Shown: piece after piece, positions 1 through 7,022 of the stretch | How the letters are laid out: every line of letters starts with the position of its first letter | How positions within the stretch are numbered: position 1 is the stretch's first letter | Assembly: GCA_023380515.1 (NCBI GenBank) | Contig: JAMCRH010000017.1 | Span: forward strand, 1-33,420 | Reading direction: 5' to 3' | DNA: 33,420 nucleotides | Source: Gammaproteobacteria bacterium | GTDB lineage: Bacteria > Pseudomonadota > Gammaproteobacteria > Enterobacterales > Alteromonadaceae | The notes under the pieces: model-generated | What the model was told of the DNA's origin: nothing | The model's input: the letters and a program-made list of their open reading frames with translations, nothing else | The model's database searches: none | Program-made: the position numbers and the translations under genes

Positions 1-1
1 A

Positions 2-193
2 CTTGGCTGGAAAACACGCAGCGAACTGTGCAGTCACGACCAACAAATTGAAGACCTTGCGATGTTTTTAGCGAAAGAACGCGAGCAGCTTTTAGTTGCG
101 CTAGGTGCGAAGAAAGCGAAGCCGAAAAAGGCAAAAGCAGCGCCGAAAGCAGAAGCAGAGCCTGCAGAGGAAAAGAATTCAGCGGCGGCTTGA
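2..193 (+). CDS. 3' end of an unidentified protein with a Lys/Ala/Glu-rich tail
   Basis: The frame is open from the window edge to TGA at 191-193, giving about 63 residues. The visible part begins LGWKTRSELCSHDQQIEDL, continues as a probable amphipathic helix (AMFLAKEREQLLVALG), and ends in a low-complexity tail of K, A, P and E typical of a disordered C-terminus. I do not recognise the family. It is not the C-terminus of SmpB, which often sits near ssrA. The start and most of the protein lie upstream. The first 29 bases also closely match part of the ATP-grasp gene at 704-1636 when read in frame 1, so the identity of the real frame at the extreme edge is slightly uncertain. The Lys/Ala-rich tail and the clean stop favour this frame. 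Confidence 0.5.
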   Translation, partial: LGWKTRSELCSHDQQIEDLAMFLAKEREQLLVALGAKKAKPKKAKAAPKAEAEPAEEKNSAAA

Positions 194-263
194 ATTATTT
201 AGATTTACCCATATCTAATGGGGTAAGAACGCAATTTACATAGCGTTTAAGCAGTAGAACGGT

Positions 264-269
264 TATACT
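264..269 (+). promoter_or_regulatory. Probable -10 element of the ssrA promoter
   Basis: TATACT lies 13 bases before the mature tmRNA 5' end. The hexamer at the usual -35 distance (241-246) is a poor match, so only the -10 is well supported. The primary transcript would be trimmed by RNase P to the mature 5' end. Confidence 0.45.
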
Positions 270-282
270 GTTTTCAACATCA

Positions 283-635
283 GGGGCTGATTAGGATTCG
301 ACGGGATATATAAAGCTCAAGGTGCATGCCGAGGTGAGGCTGGCCTCGTAAAAAGCCTCAAACTTATAGTTGCAAACGACGACAACTACGCTTTAGCGGC
401 TTAATCCCCGCTAACCATCCACCCGCGCTTTGTCTGTAAGACGGGATTAGGATGGTCATCTTTACAGACTCGCGTGGCGGCTTCGTCCGGAGCCAAGACG
501 TTAAAACCAATCGGACTCGCGTTTGAAAAGCCTGCCCCTCGGCGCTTCAAACGTTAACTAAAAGAGACGGCTAAGCATGTAGGACCGAGGGTGGCGATAT
601 TGCGGACGCGGGTTCAAATCCCGCCAGCTCCACCA
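283..635 (+). ncRNA. ssrA: tmRNA (transfer-messenger RNA), single-chain
   Basis: This RNA rescues stalled ribosomes with SmpB, adding a degradation tag to the nascent chain. The 5' end GGGGCTGA and the 3' end CCAGCTCCACCA pair to form the tRNA-like acceptor, with GGTTCAAATCC as the T-arm. The conserved block GGTGCATGCCGAGG and the GTTGCAAACGAC stretch before the reading frame match enterobacterial tmRNA. The resume codon is GCA at 372-374 and the frame reads ANDDNYALAA, stopping at TAA 402-404. The encoded tag therefore differs from the E. coli tag (ANDENYALAA) by one residue. CCA is genomically encoded. The length of 353 nt is close to the E. coli RNA (363 nt). No integrase or second copy of the 3' end is seen downstream, so this common integration site looks empty here. 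Confidence 0.97.
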
Positions 636-642
636 AATAAAC

Positions 643-676
643 AAACCCTGCACCGAAAGGTGCGGGGTTTTTTATT
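643..676 (+). terminator. Rho-independent terminator of ssrA
   Basis: A stem of about 11 bp (arm AACCCTGCACC at 644-654, return arm 659-669) closes on a GAAA tetraloop and runs into a T-rich tract. It begins a few bases after the tmRNA CCA end. The return arm contains one G-U pair. Confidence 0.9.
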
Positions 677-703
677 TGTGCTAGATTGGCTTCAGAGCCG
701 GCG

Positions 704-1636
704 TTACTCGCGCGCTAAACCAATCAAATAGTCTGCTAACGAACCCATGCCTGTGGCAGCAACACAGGCGCGTTGTTCAGCGCCTTGGTTATAGTTGGTG
801 TTGGTATTGACGTCATAAACGAATAAATCACCATCTGCATTTTCGATAAACTCAATGCCGGCAACGCCAATTTGATTGTCACGCAAGAACTTTTCTAGGG
901 CAGGGATGATTGGGTGATCATCAAAGCGATGCGTGATATTAAACTTTTCCGACTTTTGGTCGGTCGGGCAGAATTGATCTTCAATTGAACAGCTGTCGGC
1001 AGGGCAGAGCTCGAAACCATCTTCGGTATTGACTTGCACCGTGTAAATAAAGCGCTGGCCAACGAATTCGGCGCGCGTGATAACCGGTTGTTTGGCAAGA
1101 ATGTATTCTTGTAATAACCAGATGCCATCGAGCGGTTCATCAAGATCAGTACGCTGCACATAAGTGGCTAATTCATCGGCGTGGTTAAATCTCTGAACGC
1201 CTAACCCCTTACCACCCCGATTTGGTTTGACGATAAGAGGCCAATGGTTAAAGTCAACAGCCGCTTGGACAAGGTGTTGTTTACCCACAACTGCGTGGGT
1301 TTTTGGCACTTGTAGTCCAGCTCTTTGTAGTGCTGCATATTGCGACAATTTACAGATTTCTAGGGCCAGAACATCAGTGCCATTAACAACGGTGCGCTGT
1401 GTGTTTTCCAGCCAAGTCAAAACCGCTTTAGTGAGTTCTGGGGCGAAACGGTGGCCGCGGGTATGCGACGAAGCGCTCATGCGGTTGTAATACACCGCAT
1501 CGGCTGGTTGTTCGGTAAACGGCACGACACCTGTATCTAGAAACCATTCGGTGGCTGTTACACCGCGTTGTTTAAAGGCTTCGCGCAATGGTACAAGCCA
1601 TTCTTCATTCTCGTGAATAACAACAATCGGTTTCAT
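704..1636 (-). CDS. RimK-like ATP-grasp ligase
   Basis: The 310-residue protein has the ATP-grasp fold order. An N-terminal pre-ATP-grasp domain spans about residues 1-95. The central ATP-binding part holds PLIVKPNRGGKGLGV (about residues 132-146), the lysine and glycine-rich loop that grips ATP, followed by WLLQEYI. The C-terminal part holds GIEFIENADGDLFVYDVNTNTNYN, where the acidic residues and Asn coordinate Mg. Family members join a carboxylate to an amine or thiol through an acyl-phosphate. RimK adds glutamate to protein S6, and others make peptides such as glutathione. The substrate here cannot be read from sequence. The gene stands alone, convergent with ssrA. A plausible promoter lies just upstream on the minus strand. 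The name ligase is secure at superfamily level only. Confidence 0.8.
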   Translation of the reverse strand: MKPIVVIHENEEWLVPLREAFKQRGVTATEWFLDTGVVPFTEQPADAVYYNRMSASSHTRGHRFAPELTKAVLTWLENTQRTVVNGTDVLALEICKLSQYAALQRAGLQVPKTHAVVGKQHLVQAAVDFNHWPLIVKPNRGGKGLGVQRFNHADELATYVQRTDLDEPLDGIWLLQEYILAKQPVITRAEFVGQRFIYTVQVNTEDGFELCPADSCSIEDQFCPTDQKSEKFNITHRFDDHPIIPALEKFLRDNQIGVAGIEFIENADGDLFVYDVNTNTNYNQGAEQRACVAATGMGSLADYLIGLARE

Positions 1637-1671
1637 AGCGGCCTCGTGGGTCTAATGTCTGATTCGTCACT

Positions 1672-1700
1672 ATTACAGCGCTTGTGGCCACTTTGATCAA
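1672..1700 (-). promoter_or_regulatory. Candidate promoter for the ATP-grasp gene
   Basis: On the minus strand TTGATC (1695-1700) and TGTAAT (1672-1677) are 17 bp apart, matching 4/6 and 5/6 of the sigma-70 consensus. The -10 lies about 36 bases upstream of the ATG at 1636. This is a pattern match only. Confidence 0.4.
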
Positions 1701-1750
1701 TCGCAAAACGTTATAGCTTGGGCTTTTTAGTGCTAAGCACTGGAAAATAA

Positions 1751-1779
1751 TTGGCATACCCGATCCTTTGCGTGACAAT
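1751..1779 (+). promoter_or_regulatory. Candidate promoter for ppiC
   Basis: TTGGCA (1751-1756) and GACAAT (1774-1779) are separated by 17 bp, matching 5/6 and 4/6 of the consensus. The position, about 70 bases before the ppiC start, is reasonable. Confidence 0.3.
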
Positions 1780-1850
1780 AGTGCAAGCGGGCAGCATCGG
1801 AATAGCGAATGCTCGCCACGTTCAAACGGCGCTAATAAGGGGATAGGATC

Positions 1851-2129
1851 ATGGCCAAAGCGGCAGCAGTGCATATTTTAGTCAAAACCAAAGAGCAGGC
1901 CGAAGCAATCAAGAAGCAATTGGATGCTGGCGCTAACTTTCACGAATTAGCCAAGAAACATTCGATTTGCCCGTCGGCCAAACGAGGTGGCGACCTCGGT
2001 GAGTTTCGTCCTGGGCAAATGGTTAAAGCGTTTGACAATGTGGTGTTTAAGAAGCCTATTTTAACGGTCCACGGCCCAGTAAAAACTCAGTTTGGTTACC
2101 ACCTTATCAAAACCCTTTATCGCAGCTAA
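1851..2129 (+). CDS. ppiC: Peptidyl-prolyl cis-trans isomerase C (parvulin)
   Basis: This small single-domain parvulin of 92 residues is nearly the length of E. coli PpiC (93) and very similar throughout. It catalyses cis/trans isomerisation of peptide bonds before proline. Recognisable active-site positions are His8 (VHILVK), Cys40 (KKHSICPS), Met57, Phe61 and His84 ([10 protein letters not shown]). The RGGDLGEF loop is also present. There is no signal peptide, so it should be cytoplasmic like PpiC and unlike the periplasmic SurA or PpiD. AGGAT sits just before the ATG. It is divergent from the ATP-grasp gene and about 120 bp ahead of the SDR gene, which has its own promoter candidate, so it is probably monocistronic. 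Confidence 0.95.
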   Translation: MAKAAAVHILVKTKEQAEAIKKQLDAGANFHELAKKHSICPSAKRGGDLGEFRPGQMVKAFDNVVFKKPILTVHGPVKTQFGYHLIKTLYRS

Positions 2130-2212
2130 GCCTTGCGCTAGCTGCGCATTTCTGATGGCGACAATTGATCGCACATTTCTTTGCGGCAAATCAAATGCAA
2201 ACGTCGAGCACT

Positions 2213-2221
2213 TGTTATACT
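2213..2221 (+). promoter_or_regulatory. Extended -10 promoter element for the SDR gene
   Basis: TGTTATACT contains TATACT (2216-2221) preceded by TGn, an extended -10. No good -35 lies at the right distance, as is common for extended -10 promoters. It is 29 bases upstream of the SDR start. Confidence 0.5.
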
Positions 2222-2250
2222 GATTAAAAATCACACAAGTGAGGTAAGGT

Positions 2251-3018
2251 ATGACTGCTGGACAAAAATCAAACAAGCCGGTGGCATTGGTCACGGGTGC
2301 CGCTGCAGGTATCGGTAAAGCGACGGCTCTCGCCTATGCCAAATCCGGTTGTCATGTTGCCATTAGCGATGTGCAAGCGGACAAACTCACTGCAGTTGCC
2401 AAAGAAATTGAAGCACTCGGTGTTGAAGTATTAACCGACGTGCATGATGTGGGCGACGAAGCAGCCGTGCGTAAGTTTCACCAACGCATTGGAGCGAAGT
2501 GGGGGCGTCTCGACTATGCCTGTAATAACGCTGGGATTGAAGGTGCTCAGGGCGCAACCCATGAAATGAGCATGGACAACTATGACCGGGTGATGAACAT
2601 CAATGTGCGTGGTTTAGTGGTCTGCATGCAGGAGCAAATCAAATTAATGCTGCCACATGGCCAAGGCGCAATTGTGAATATCGCATCCATTGCAGGGTTA
2701 GTGGGCTTTCCAGAAATGGTTGCTTATTGCGCTTCCAAAGGCGCGGTGGTGCAGATAACGCGTTCAGTGGCAGTTGAGTATGCCGAGCGGAATATTCGTG
2801 TCAACGCCATTTGCCCTGGTGTGATCAAAACGGACATGGTTGACCGTGTGACGAAGCAAGATCCGGAAACAGAAGCAGCGTATGCAGCGTTTCATCCGAT
2901 GAACCGAATGGGAACGGTTGCTGAAGTTGCCGACGCAATTGTGTTTCTGTCGTTGCCACAAGCAAGCTTTATTACTGGCCAAGCGCTGGCAGTGGACGGT
3001 GGCATGGTCGCTCGATAA
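2251..3018 (+). CDS. SDR-family NAD(P)-dependent oxidoreductase
   Basis: This is a classical short-chain dehydrogenase of 255 residues, the usual length. The dinucleotide-binding motif TGAAAGIG is at 15-22 and NNAG at 92-95. The catalytic tetrad is Asn118, Ser146, Tyr159 and Lys163 (YCASK). Asp40 at the end of strand 2 suggests NAD(H) rather than NADP(H). The ICPGVIKTDM segment and C-terminal ITGQALAVDGGM are typical of the large FabG-like/glucose-dehydrogenase-like group. The enzyme oxidises or reduces a hydroxyl/ketone on an unknown substrate. It has its own promoter candidate and no catalytic neighbour to suggest a pathway, so substrate assignment is not possible from sequence. Confidence 0.9.
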   Translation: MTAGQKSNKPVALVTGAAAGIGKATALAYAKSGCHVAISDVQADKLTAVAKEIEALGVEVLTDVHDVGDEAAVRKFHQRIGAKWGRLDYACNNAGIEGAQGATHEMSMDNYDRVMNINVRGLVVCMQEQIKLMLPHGQGAIVNIASIAGLVGFPEMVAYCASKGAVVQITRSVAVEYAERNIRVNAICPGVIKTDMVDRVTKQDPETEAAYAAFHPMNRMGTVAEVADAIVFLSLPQASFITGQALAVDGGMVAR

Positions 3019-3062
3019 TTGTCAGCGAATGTGAAATGCATTCGCACAATGCCTCAAGGGTT

Positions 3063-3071
3063 TGTTATGAT
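3063..3071 (+). promoter_or_regulatory. Extended -10 promoter element for the M14-type gene
   Basis: TGTTATGAT contains TATGAT (3066-3071) with an upstream TGn, the same layout as the SDR promoter. It is 46 bases before the ATG at 3118, which is preceded by a GAGG Shine-Dalgarno at about 3109. Confidence 0.4.
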
Positions 3072-3117
3072 TTGTGTTCGCAGAATACACATTGTTTAAC
3101 CAACCTTTGAGGTTTCT

Positions 3118-4047
3118 ATGTCAGAATTTTCTCGCTATCACATTGGCACACCGGGGCAACCTTGGGGTGATTCGGAAAAACAGCAGTGGTTGGCAGAACA
3201 AACGCCCAAACGCAGTTATTTCGACGATGTGGTGGTCCGTATCGAGCAGTTACGTGAACGCTTTGACGTTGAACAATATGGTGAACTGGACTACACCAGC
3301 AAAGTAGGGCGTAAGTACCCTTTATTCTTAGTAAAAAGCAAAGAATGGCGCACCGAACTGCCGACCATTTTGGTTACCGGTGGTGTCCATGGCTATGAAA
3401 CAAGTGGCGTGCATGGTGCGCTACGCTTCCTCGAAACTCACGCCGAATATTTTCAAACGCGCTGTAATCTGTTGGTCGCACCCTGTTTAAGTCCTTGGGG
3501 TTATGAAACGATTAATCGTTGGAATCCTGATGCGGTTGACCCGAACCGATCCTTTGTCCATCCGGTGGCGCCGGCTGCTGAGTCAGGCTTGTTGATGCAA
3601 GCAGTTGCCGATTATGCCGATAGTTTGTTGTTGCATATTGACCTGCATGAAACCACCGATACCGATAACAGTGAGTTTCGTCCGGCATTAGCTGCGCGCG
3701 AAGGTACAGTGAATGATAATTGGAATATCCCGGATGGCTTCTATCTTGTTGGTGATGCAAAGAAACCTGAACTGGAATTTCAAAAAGCGATTATTACTCA
3801 GGTGAGCCAAGTGACGCATATAGCTGATGCCGACGAAGACGGCAAGATTATTGGTGTGCCGCTGTCTGAGACTGGGGTGATCCTGTACGATGGCAAAGGC
3901 GCTGGCTTGTGCATGGGGCTGTCAAACGCCCAATATGTGACAACCACCGAAGTTTACCCTGATAGCGTGAATGCAACACCGGAGTCTTGTATTCAAGCGC
4001 AAGTGGCTGCAGTCGAAGGGGCTTTGAAATTTGCCTTATCGGCCTAA
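3118..4047 (+). CDS. M14-family zinc carboxypeptidase / succinylglutamate desuccinylase-like hydrolase
   Basis: This 309-residue hydrolase has the M14 zinc site. His91 and Glu94 lie in GGVHGYETSG (HxxE), and the third ligand is most likely His177 in HIDLHETTD. DPNRSF at 141-146 supplies the Asn-Arg pair that binds a substrate carboxylate, and TTEVYPDS near the C-terminus carries the probable catalytic Glu. There is no signal peptide, so a cytoplasmic role is likely. The family includes metallocarboxypeptidases and deacylases such as AstE and aspartoacylase; I cannot choose between peptide and N-acyl amino acid substrates. The ATG with GAGG upstream is a clear start. The gene is convergent with pldA, and both end at a strong hairpin. 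Confidence 0.8.
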   Translation: MSEFSRYHIGTPGQPWGDSEKQQWLAEQTPKRSYFDDVVVRIEQLRERFDVEQYGELDYTSKVGRKYPLFLVKSKEWRTELPTILVTGGVHGYETSGVHGALRFLETHAEYFQTRCNLLVAPCLSPWGYETINRWNPDAVDPNRSFVHPVAPAAESGLLMQAVADYADSLLLHIDLHETTDTDNSEFRPALAAREGTVNDNWNIPDGFYLVGDAKKPELEFQKAIITQVSQVTHIADADEDGKIIGVPLSETGVILYDGKGAGLCMGLSNAQYVTTTEVYPDSVNATPESCIQAQVAAVEGALKFALSA

Positions 4048-4062
4048 TTGCTAGCTCGAACA

Positions 4063-4099
4063 GGCTTCTTGCTGTTTAAAAATTAAGCAGCAAGAAGCC
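4063..4099. repeat. Long perfect hairpin shared by two convergent gene ends
   Basis: The 12-bp arms GGCTTCTTGCTG (4063-4074) and CAGCAAGAAGCC (4088-4099) are perfectly complementary. The stem continues inward through one G-T and four A-T pairs to a three-base loop (4080-4082). The left arm lies beyond both genes and the right arm encodes the last residues of PldA. There is no T tract on either side, so it is not a standard terminator, but it could block or stabilise both 3' ends. Confidence 0.7.
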
Positions 4100-5086
4100 A
4101 AGTCCGACGCGATTCTGGCGATGATTGTAATCGACTAATGATTCGCCATATCCCGAGAATAATTGCACATATAACCGCAGCCCGTCAGCTTGGCTGGTGA
4201 GCGGATAGGTGTAATCGAACTGCCAAGATCCACGATTGACCGAAAACTCCCGTGAAATTCGGGTGATACTCGCCGTTGAACGTCCGGGTAACCACGAGAC
4301 CTGAACTTCAAAATTACCGCGATAACGAATCAGATCTGGGTTGTCATCATCATCACCCGTTTCGTTTATCCGCTGTTTCCAAGTATTGGCGATGACCAAA
4401 TTGCGCCACTGCACGGTTGCGCTCGCATAGGTGTAGTTCCAACTGCGCGAGAGCGGATCACTTTGACCGTTCGACTCGTGCGCTAAGCCGACCGAAACAA
4501 ATTGTAAATTCAAATCCCCAGGAAAGGGGTTCCAAAGCTCTTCCATGGGCACAACATAGAAGACTTCAGGTCGGTGATTGGTACTGCGAAACGGTCGCGA
4601 GTCTTGTGAGTTATATGCCTGCCATAATGACACTTGCGTGTAAGCAGCCCAAACATCGGCATTTGGCAGTAAAAAGTCTTCAAATAGCTTGGTGCGCAGT
4701 GACAGCTGTAGCTTAATTTCGTTGGTTTTATAGGTGTCATTGGCCGGCATCGAGCCTCGGCTTGGGCTTTCTGGCGCATTATTAATTGACGACGTGTAAT
4801 GCACCGGCAAAATAAAATTAGGTTCGAATGTGCTCACCCGAAAGGTGCCGCGCTTAGTTTCCGGTGTTAATTCCCAAAACTGCATCAGGGCTTCTTTGGC
4901 GGTCATTGTTGTGATTGTTGTTGCGGACGTAGGGTGGTTGTCAGCGTCCTCGTCACTGCTATTTGCGGCGGCGCTATTTGCGGCTGCATTTGCGCTCATG
5001 CCAAGCAATAAAAGCGGGCACAACCAAAAGAATCGGCGGTAATCGTGGTCAGGACGGCGAAAATTAGTTAGGGTTAGAAAACTCAT
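4076..5086 (-). CDS. pldA: Outer-membrane phospholipase A (OMPLA)
   Basis: OMPLA hydrolyses phospholipids that reach the outer leaflet of the outer membrane and is active as a calcium-dependent dimer. The signature HESNGQSDPLSRSWN carries the catalytic His203 and Ser205 plus Asn217 (E. coli His142, Ser144, Asn156). A signal peptide (FFWLCPLLLLGMSANAAA) precedes an acidic Asp/Ala/Ser linker, and the chain ends in Phe, as expected for a BamA-assembled beta-barrel. I chose the ATG at 5086. A longer reading to 5164 would add 26 residues and overlap the divergent gene, and it does not improve the signal peptide. The Shine-Dalgarno for this start is weak, so the start is the least certain part. The protein is a little longer than E. 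coli PldA because of the linker. Confidence 0.9.
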   Translation of the reverse strand: MSFLTLTNFRRPDHDYRRFFWLCPLLLLGMSANAAANSAAANSSDEDADNHPTSATTITTMTAKEALMQFWELTPETKRGTFRVSTFEPNFILPVHYTSSINNAPESPSRGSMPANDTYKTNEIKLQLSLRTKLFEDFLLPNADVWAAYTQVSLWQAYNSQDSRPFRSTNHRPEVFYVVPMEELWNPFPGDLNLQFVSVGLAHESNGQSDPLSRSWNYTYASATVQWRNLVIANTWKQRINETGDDDDNPDLIRYRGNFEVQVSWLPGRSTASITRISREFSVNRGSWQFDYTYPLTSQADGLRLYVQLFSGYGESLVDYNHRQNRVGLGFLLLNF

Positions 5087-5116
5087 AATAATAATGACCC
5101 GGTTGATAACGACACG

Positions 5117-6067
5117 ATGAAGAAGAAACAGCTGCATCCGCGCAAGAACTTTAAGATACGCCAATATATCGCAAGTAAATCTATTCTACACCTGACATTG
5201 GTTTATGTTGGCATTAATGCCGCGATAGCCGTGCTGCTCGCTGCTGCACTCGTTGTTATTACGCGACAACCGGCCGAAGCGGTTAATTATTTTTATTATT
5301 TGTACACAGAACTGTTTGGTAAAGAGCCGACATGGGCGCTACCAGACCGCTTTATGTATCAAAATATTCGCGCGTTTTTAGCCACGTTATCACTGCTATC
5401 TCCGTCGATTTTCCTTGGGATTGTAGTGTACAAATTCTTTGTTTTAAAACGTGACAACATTGTTTTTCGCAGCTGCTGTGACACCTTTGTTGAAGGTCAC
5501 GAGCAGTATATCAATATTCATTTTTATATTTCTTCTTCCTTACGCCTCATTAACCTACAGTTTAGTGCTTTTTTACGTACTTACGAGAAATGTCGAGAAG
5601 ATGAATCGGGTAAGCTATATCCGATGAATACATTCGAGTTGAATTTAAATGGTGATGCTTTCTATCCACTACCATATAACTATGTGCCGAGCCGCTTTCG
5701 GATTAAGTTAAAGGATAATCCCATGGCTGGCGTGCGCAGCGAGGGGACGTCGGTGGTGATCGGTGACGATGGCCGTTTGCAAATTCATGCACCCGATCGT
5801 AAATTCACTTTGAACCCGAAAGCCGGTGATTTTTGTGAGTTGTACATCATTGCTCGCGGTGAAGTACCAGACATTCAGTCGAGTTTTTATGAAGTAAAAT
5901 GCTATCGAATCCCCGAAGATCTCTCGCCGGATCCATTACCTCAAATGCACACACGCTTTATTCGTGAGCGCAACTCGTTTGAAGTGGATAATTGGCAAGA
6001 CTTTGAAAATGGCAAATTAAACCGGCGTCAGCGCCGTGCTGCCGAGAAACGGGCGCAGCGAACCTGA
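5117..6067 (+). CDS. Two-TM protein resembling an inward-rectifier (Kir) channel without the filter motif
   Basis: The 316-residue protein begins with a basic N-terminus. TM1 is at about 24-48 and TM2 at about 85-110 (RAFLATLSLLSPSIFLGIVVYKFFV). A soluble beta-rich domain of about 180 residues follows, then a very basic tail (RRQRRAAEKRAQR). Order and local motifs resemble bacterial Kir channels. RAFLATL matches the start of the Kir inner helix, the IVFR and SLRLINLQ segments match the start of the cytoplasmic domain, and ELYIIARGEVPDIQSSFYEVKCYRIPEDL matches the late Kir segment around its SYxxEDI motif. The linker between the TMs has no TVGYG-like filter. I infer a divergent Kir-fold membrane protein, perhaps not a K+ channel. 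It diverges from pldA with about 30 bp between starts. Function is unknown. Confidence 0.6.
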   Translation: MKKKQLHPRKNFKIRQYIASKSILHLTLVYVGINAAIAVLLAAALVVITRQPAEAVNYFYYLYTELFGKEPTWALPDRFMYQNIRAFLATLSLLSPSIFLGIVVYKFFVLKRDNIVFRSCCDTFVEGHEQYINIHFYISSSLRLINLQFSAFLRTYEKCREDESGKLYPMNTFELNLNGDAFYPLPYNYVPSRFRIKLKDNPMAGVRSEGTSVVIGDDGRLQIHAPDRKFTLNPKAGDFCELYIIARGEVPDIQSSFYEVKCYRIPEDLSPDPLPQMHTRFIRERNSFEVDNWQDFENGKLNRRQRRAAEKRAQRT

Positions 6068-6075
6068 AATTGGCG

Positions 6076-6984
6076 CTAAACGGTTGTCGTTAATAGCCGT
6101 AGGAGGGCGTGGGCTTCTTGCAGAAATAGCTCACTCACGCGCTGATTGTCGGCGTCATAGTTAGCGCCGAGGTTGTGAGCGTGGAGTACCTCGGCTATCT
6201 CCTCGGGACGTTCCACTGTCTTACTGCCTGCTGCGAGCGCGTGGATAACTTCATTAAAAAGTTGTAGTTGGTGGGCTTTAAGTTGCTCGAGCTTGATCAT
6301 GTGAAAGTTAAAATGCTGTGGGTTATAGAGCTTAAATAAGCTGTATAGGTCACGCAATTGCGACAGTGGTCGTGGGTGCGCGTCTACGCGCAAGTCGACA
6401 AAGGTATCGGAACTGTTTAAGTAGCCAGCGTTTGGGCGCTTCATGAGCAGCGCTGCAGCTAATTTACCGCGTTTGTCACCGCCGGCTTGCTGACCTGCAA
6501 CCATGGCTTTCAGCATCGCATCGCCAAGGTCATAGCCCTCGCGTCGACAATGCGTAAATGTTTGCGCAATGGCTTCGCAGGTTCCCGGTTTGAGCATGTT
6601 CCCAAGCACAAAGTAGTTATCGCCCTGAACACTTTCAACTGCTGGAATACAGTCTGAACCTGTGTACAGCTCACAATCGCCGTTCAAGGCTAAAATGCCA
6701 ACTTGCCGTTGTTTGGCAATGGGGTCATCACTCAAGAATGTTTGCATGGCTTGCTGCACCGAATCGCCATGTTGCAATGACTCTAAAGCTGCACCGGCCG
6801 CGTTCGGGTTGGCAAATGACTGCGACACGATAAGGCCAGCTTGGCTGTGAATCCAAGGCACAAGGCTGCCAACTGCAAGGAAATTCGATGCAGTCGCAAT
6901 CGCGAGCGTGTTGCTTTCAGGTTCGCGCGCGGCGAGCGTAAATGTCGCGATAGAACTTGAGGCATTGACAGCGAATTGGGACAT
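6076..6984 (-). CDS. DUF1028 family protein, putative Ntn-type hydrolase
   Basis: The core TFTLAAREPESNTLAIATASNFLAVGSLVPWIHSQAGLIVSQSFANP is the DUF1028 signature. RQVGILALNG, YTGSDCIP and GQQAGGDKRGKLAAALLM follow in the family order. DUF1028 proteins are assigned to the Ntn-hydrolase fold; no substrate is established that I know of. Homologues often begin at the Thr of TFS/TYS after Met removal. Here Thr14 is preceded by 13 residues with no closer start codon, so activity as an Ntn enzyme would require cleavage of a short propeptide. The C-terminal 100 residues are helical and family-specific. It starts 38 bp after the HlyD-like gene on the same strand and is probably last in the exporter operon. 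Its end is 8 bp from the convergent Kir-like gene. Confidence 0.85.
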   Translation of the reverse strand: MSQFAVNASSSIATFTLAAREPESNTLAIATASNFLAVGSLVPWIHSQAGLIVSQSFANPNAAGAALESLQHGDSVQQAMQTFLSDDPIAKQRQVGILALNGDCELYTGSDCIPAVESVQGDNYFVLGNMLKPGTCEAIAQTFTHCRREGYDLGDAMLKAMVAGQQAGGDKRGKLAAALLMKRPNAGYLNSSDTFVDLRVDAHPRPLSQLRDLYSLFKLYNPQHFNFHMIKLEQLKAHQLQLFNEVIHALAAGSKTVERPEEIAEVLHAHNLGANYDADNQRVSELFLQEAHALLRLLTTTV

Positions 6985-7022
6985 TAGAACTCCTTAGTCG
7001 ACGTTGTAACCTTAGCAAGAAT

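Noticed and set aside
636..703. Genomic island or attachment-site duplication downstream of ssrA
   Set aside because: No integrase gene and no second copy of the tmRNA 3' end are visible in the window.
1730..1742. Palindrome AGTGCTAAGCACT upstream of the ATP-grasp gene and ppiC
   Set aside because: Short, isolated and not placed at a clear promoter position; a chance dyad is likely.
3025..3045. Stem-loop after the SDR gene (GCGAATG...CATTCGC)
   Set aside because: Only 7-8 bp and no T tract follows, so it is not supported as a terminator.
5087..5164. N-terminal extension of PldA
   Set aside because: It would overlap the divergent gene start and place 26 residues before a normal signal peptide; the ATG at 5086 is simpler.
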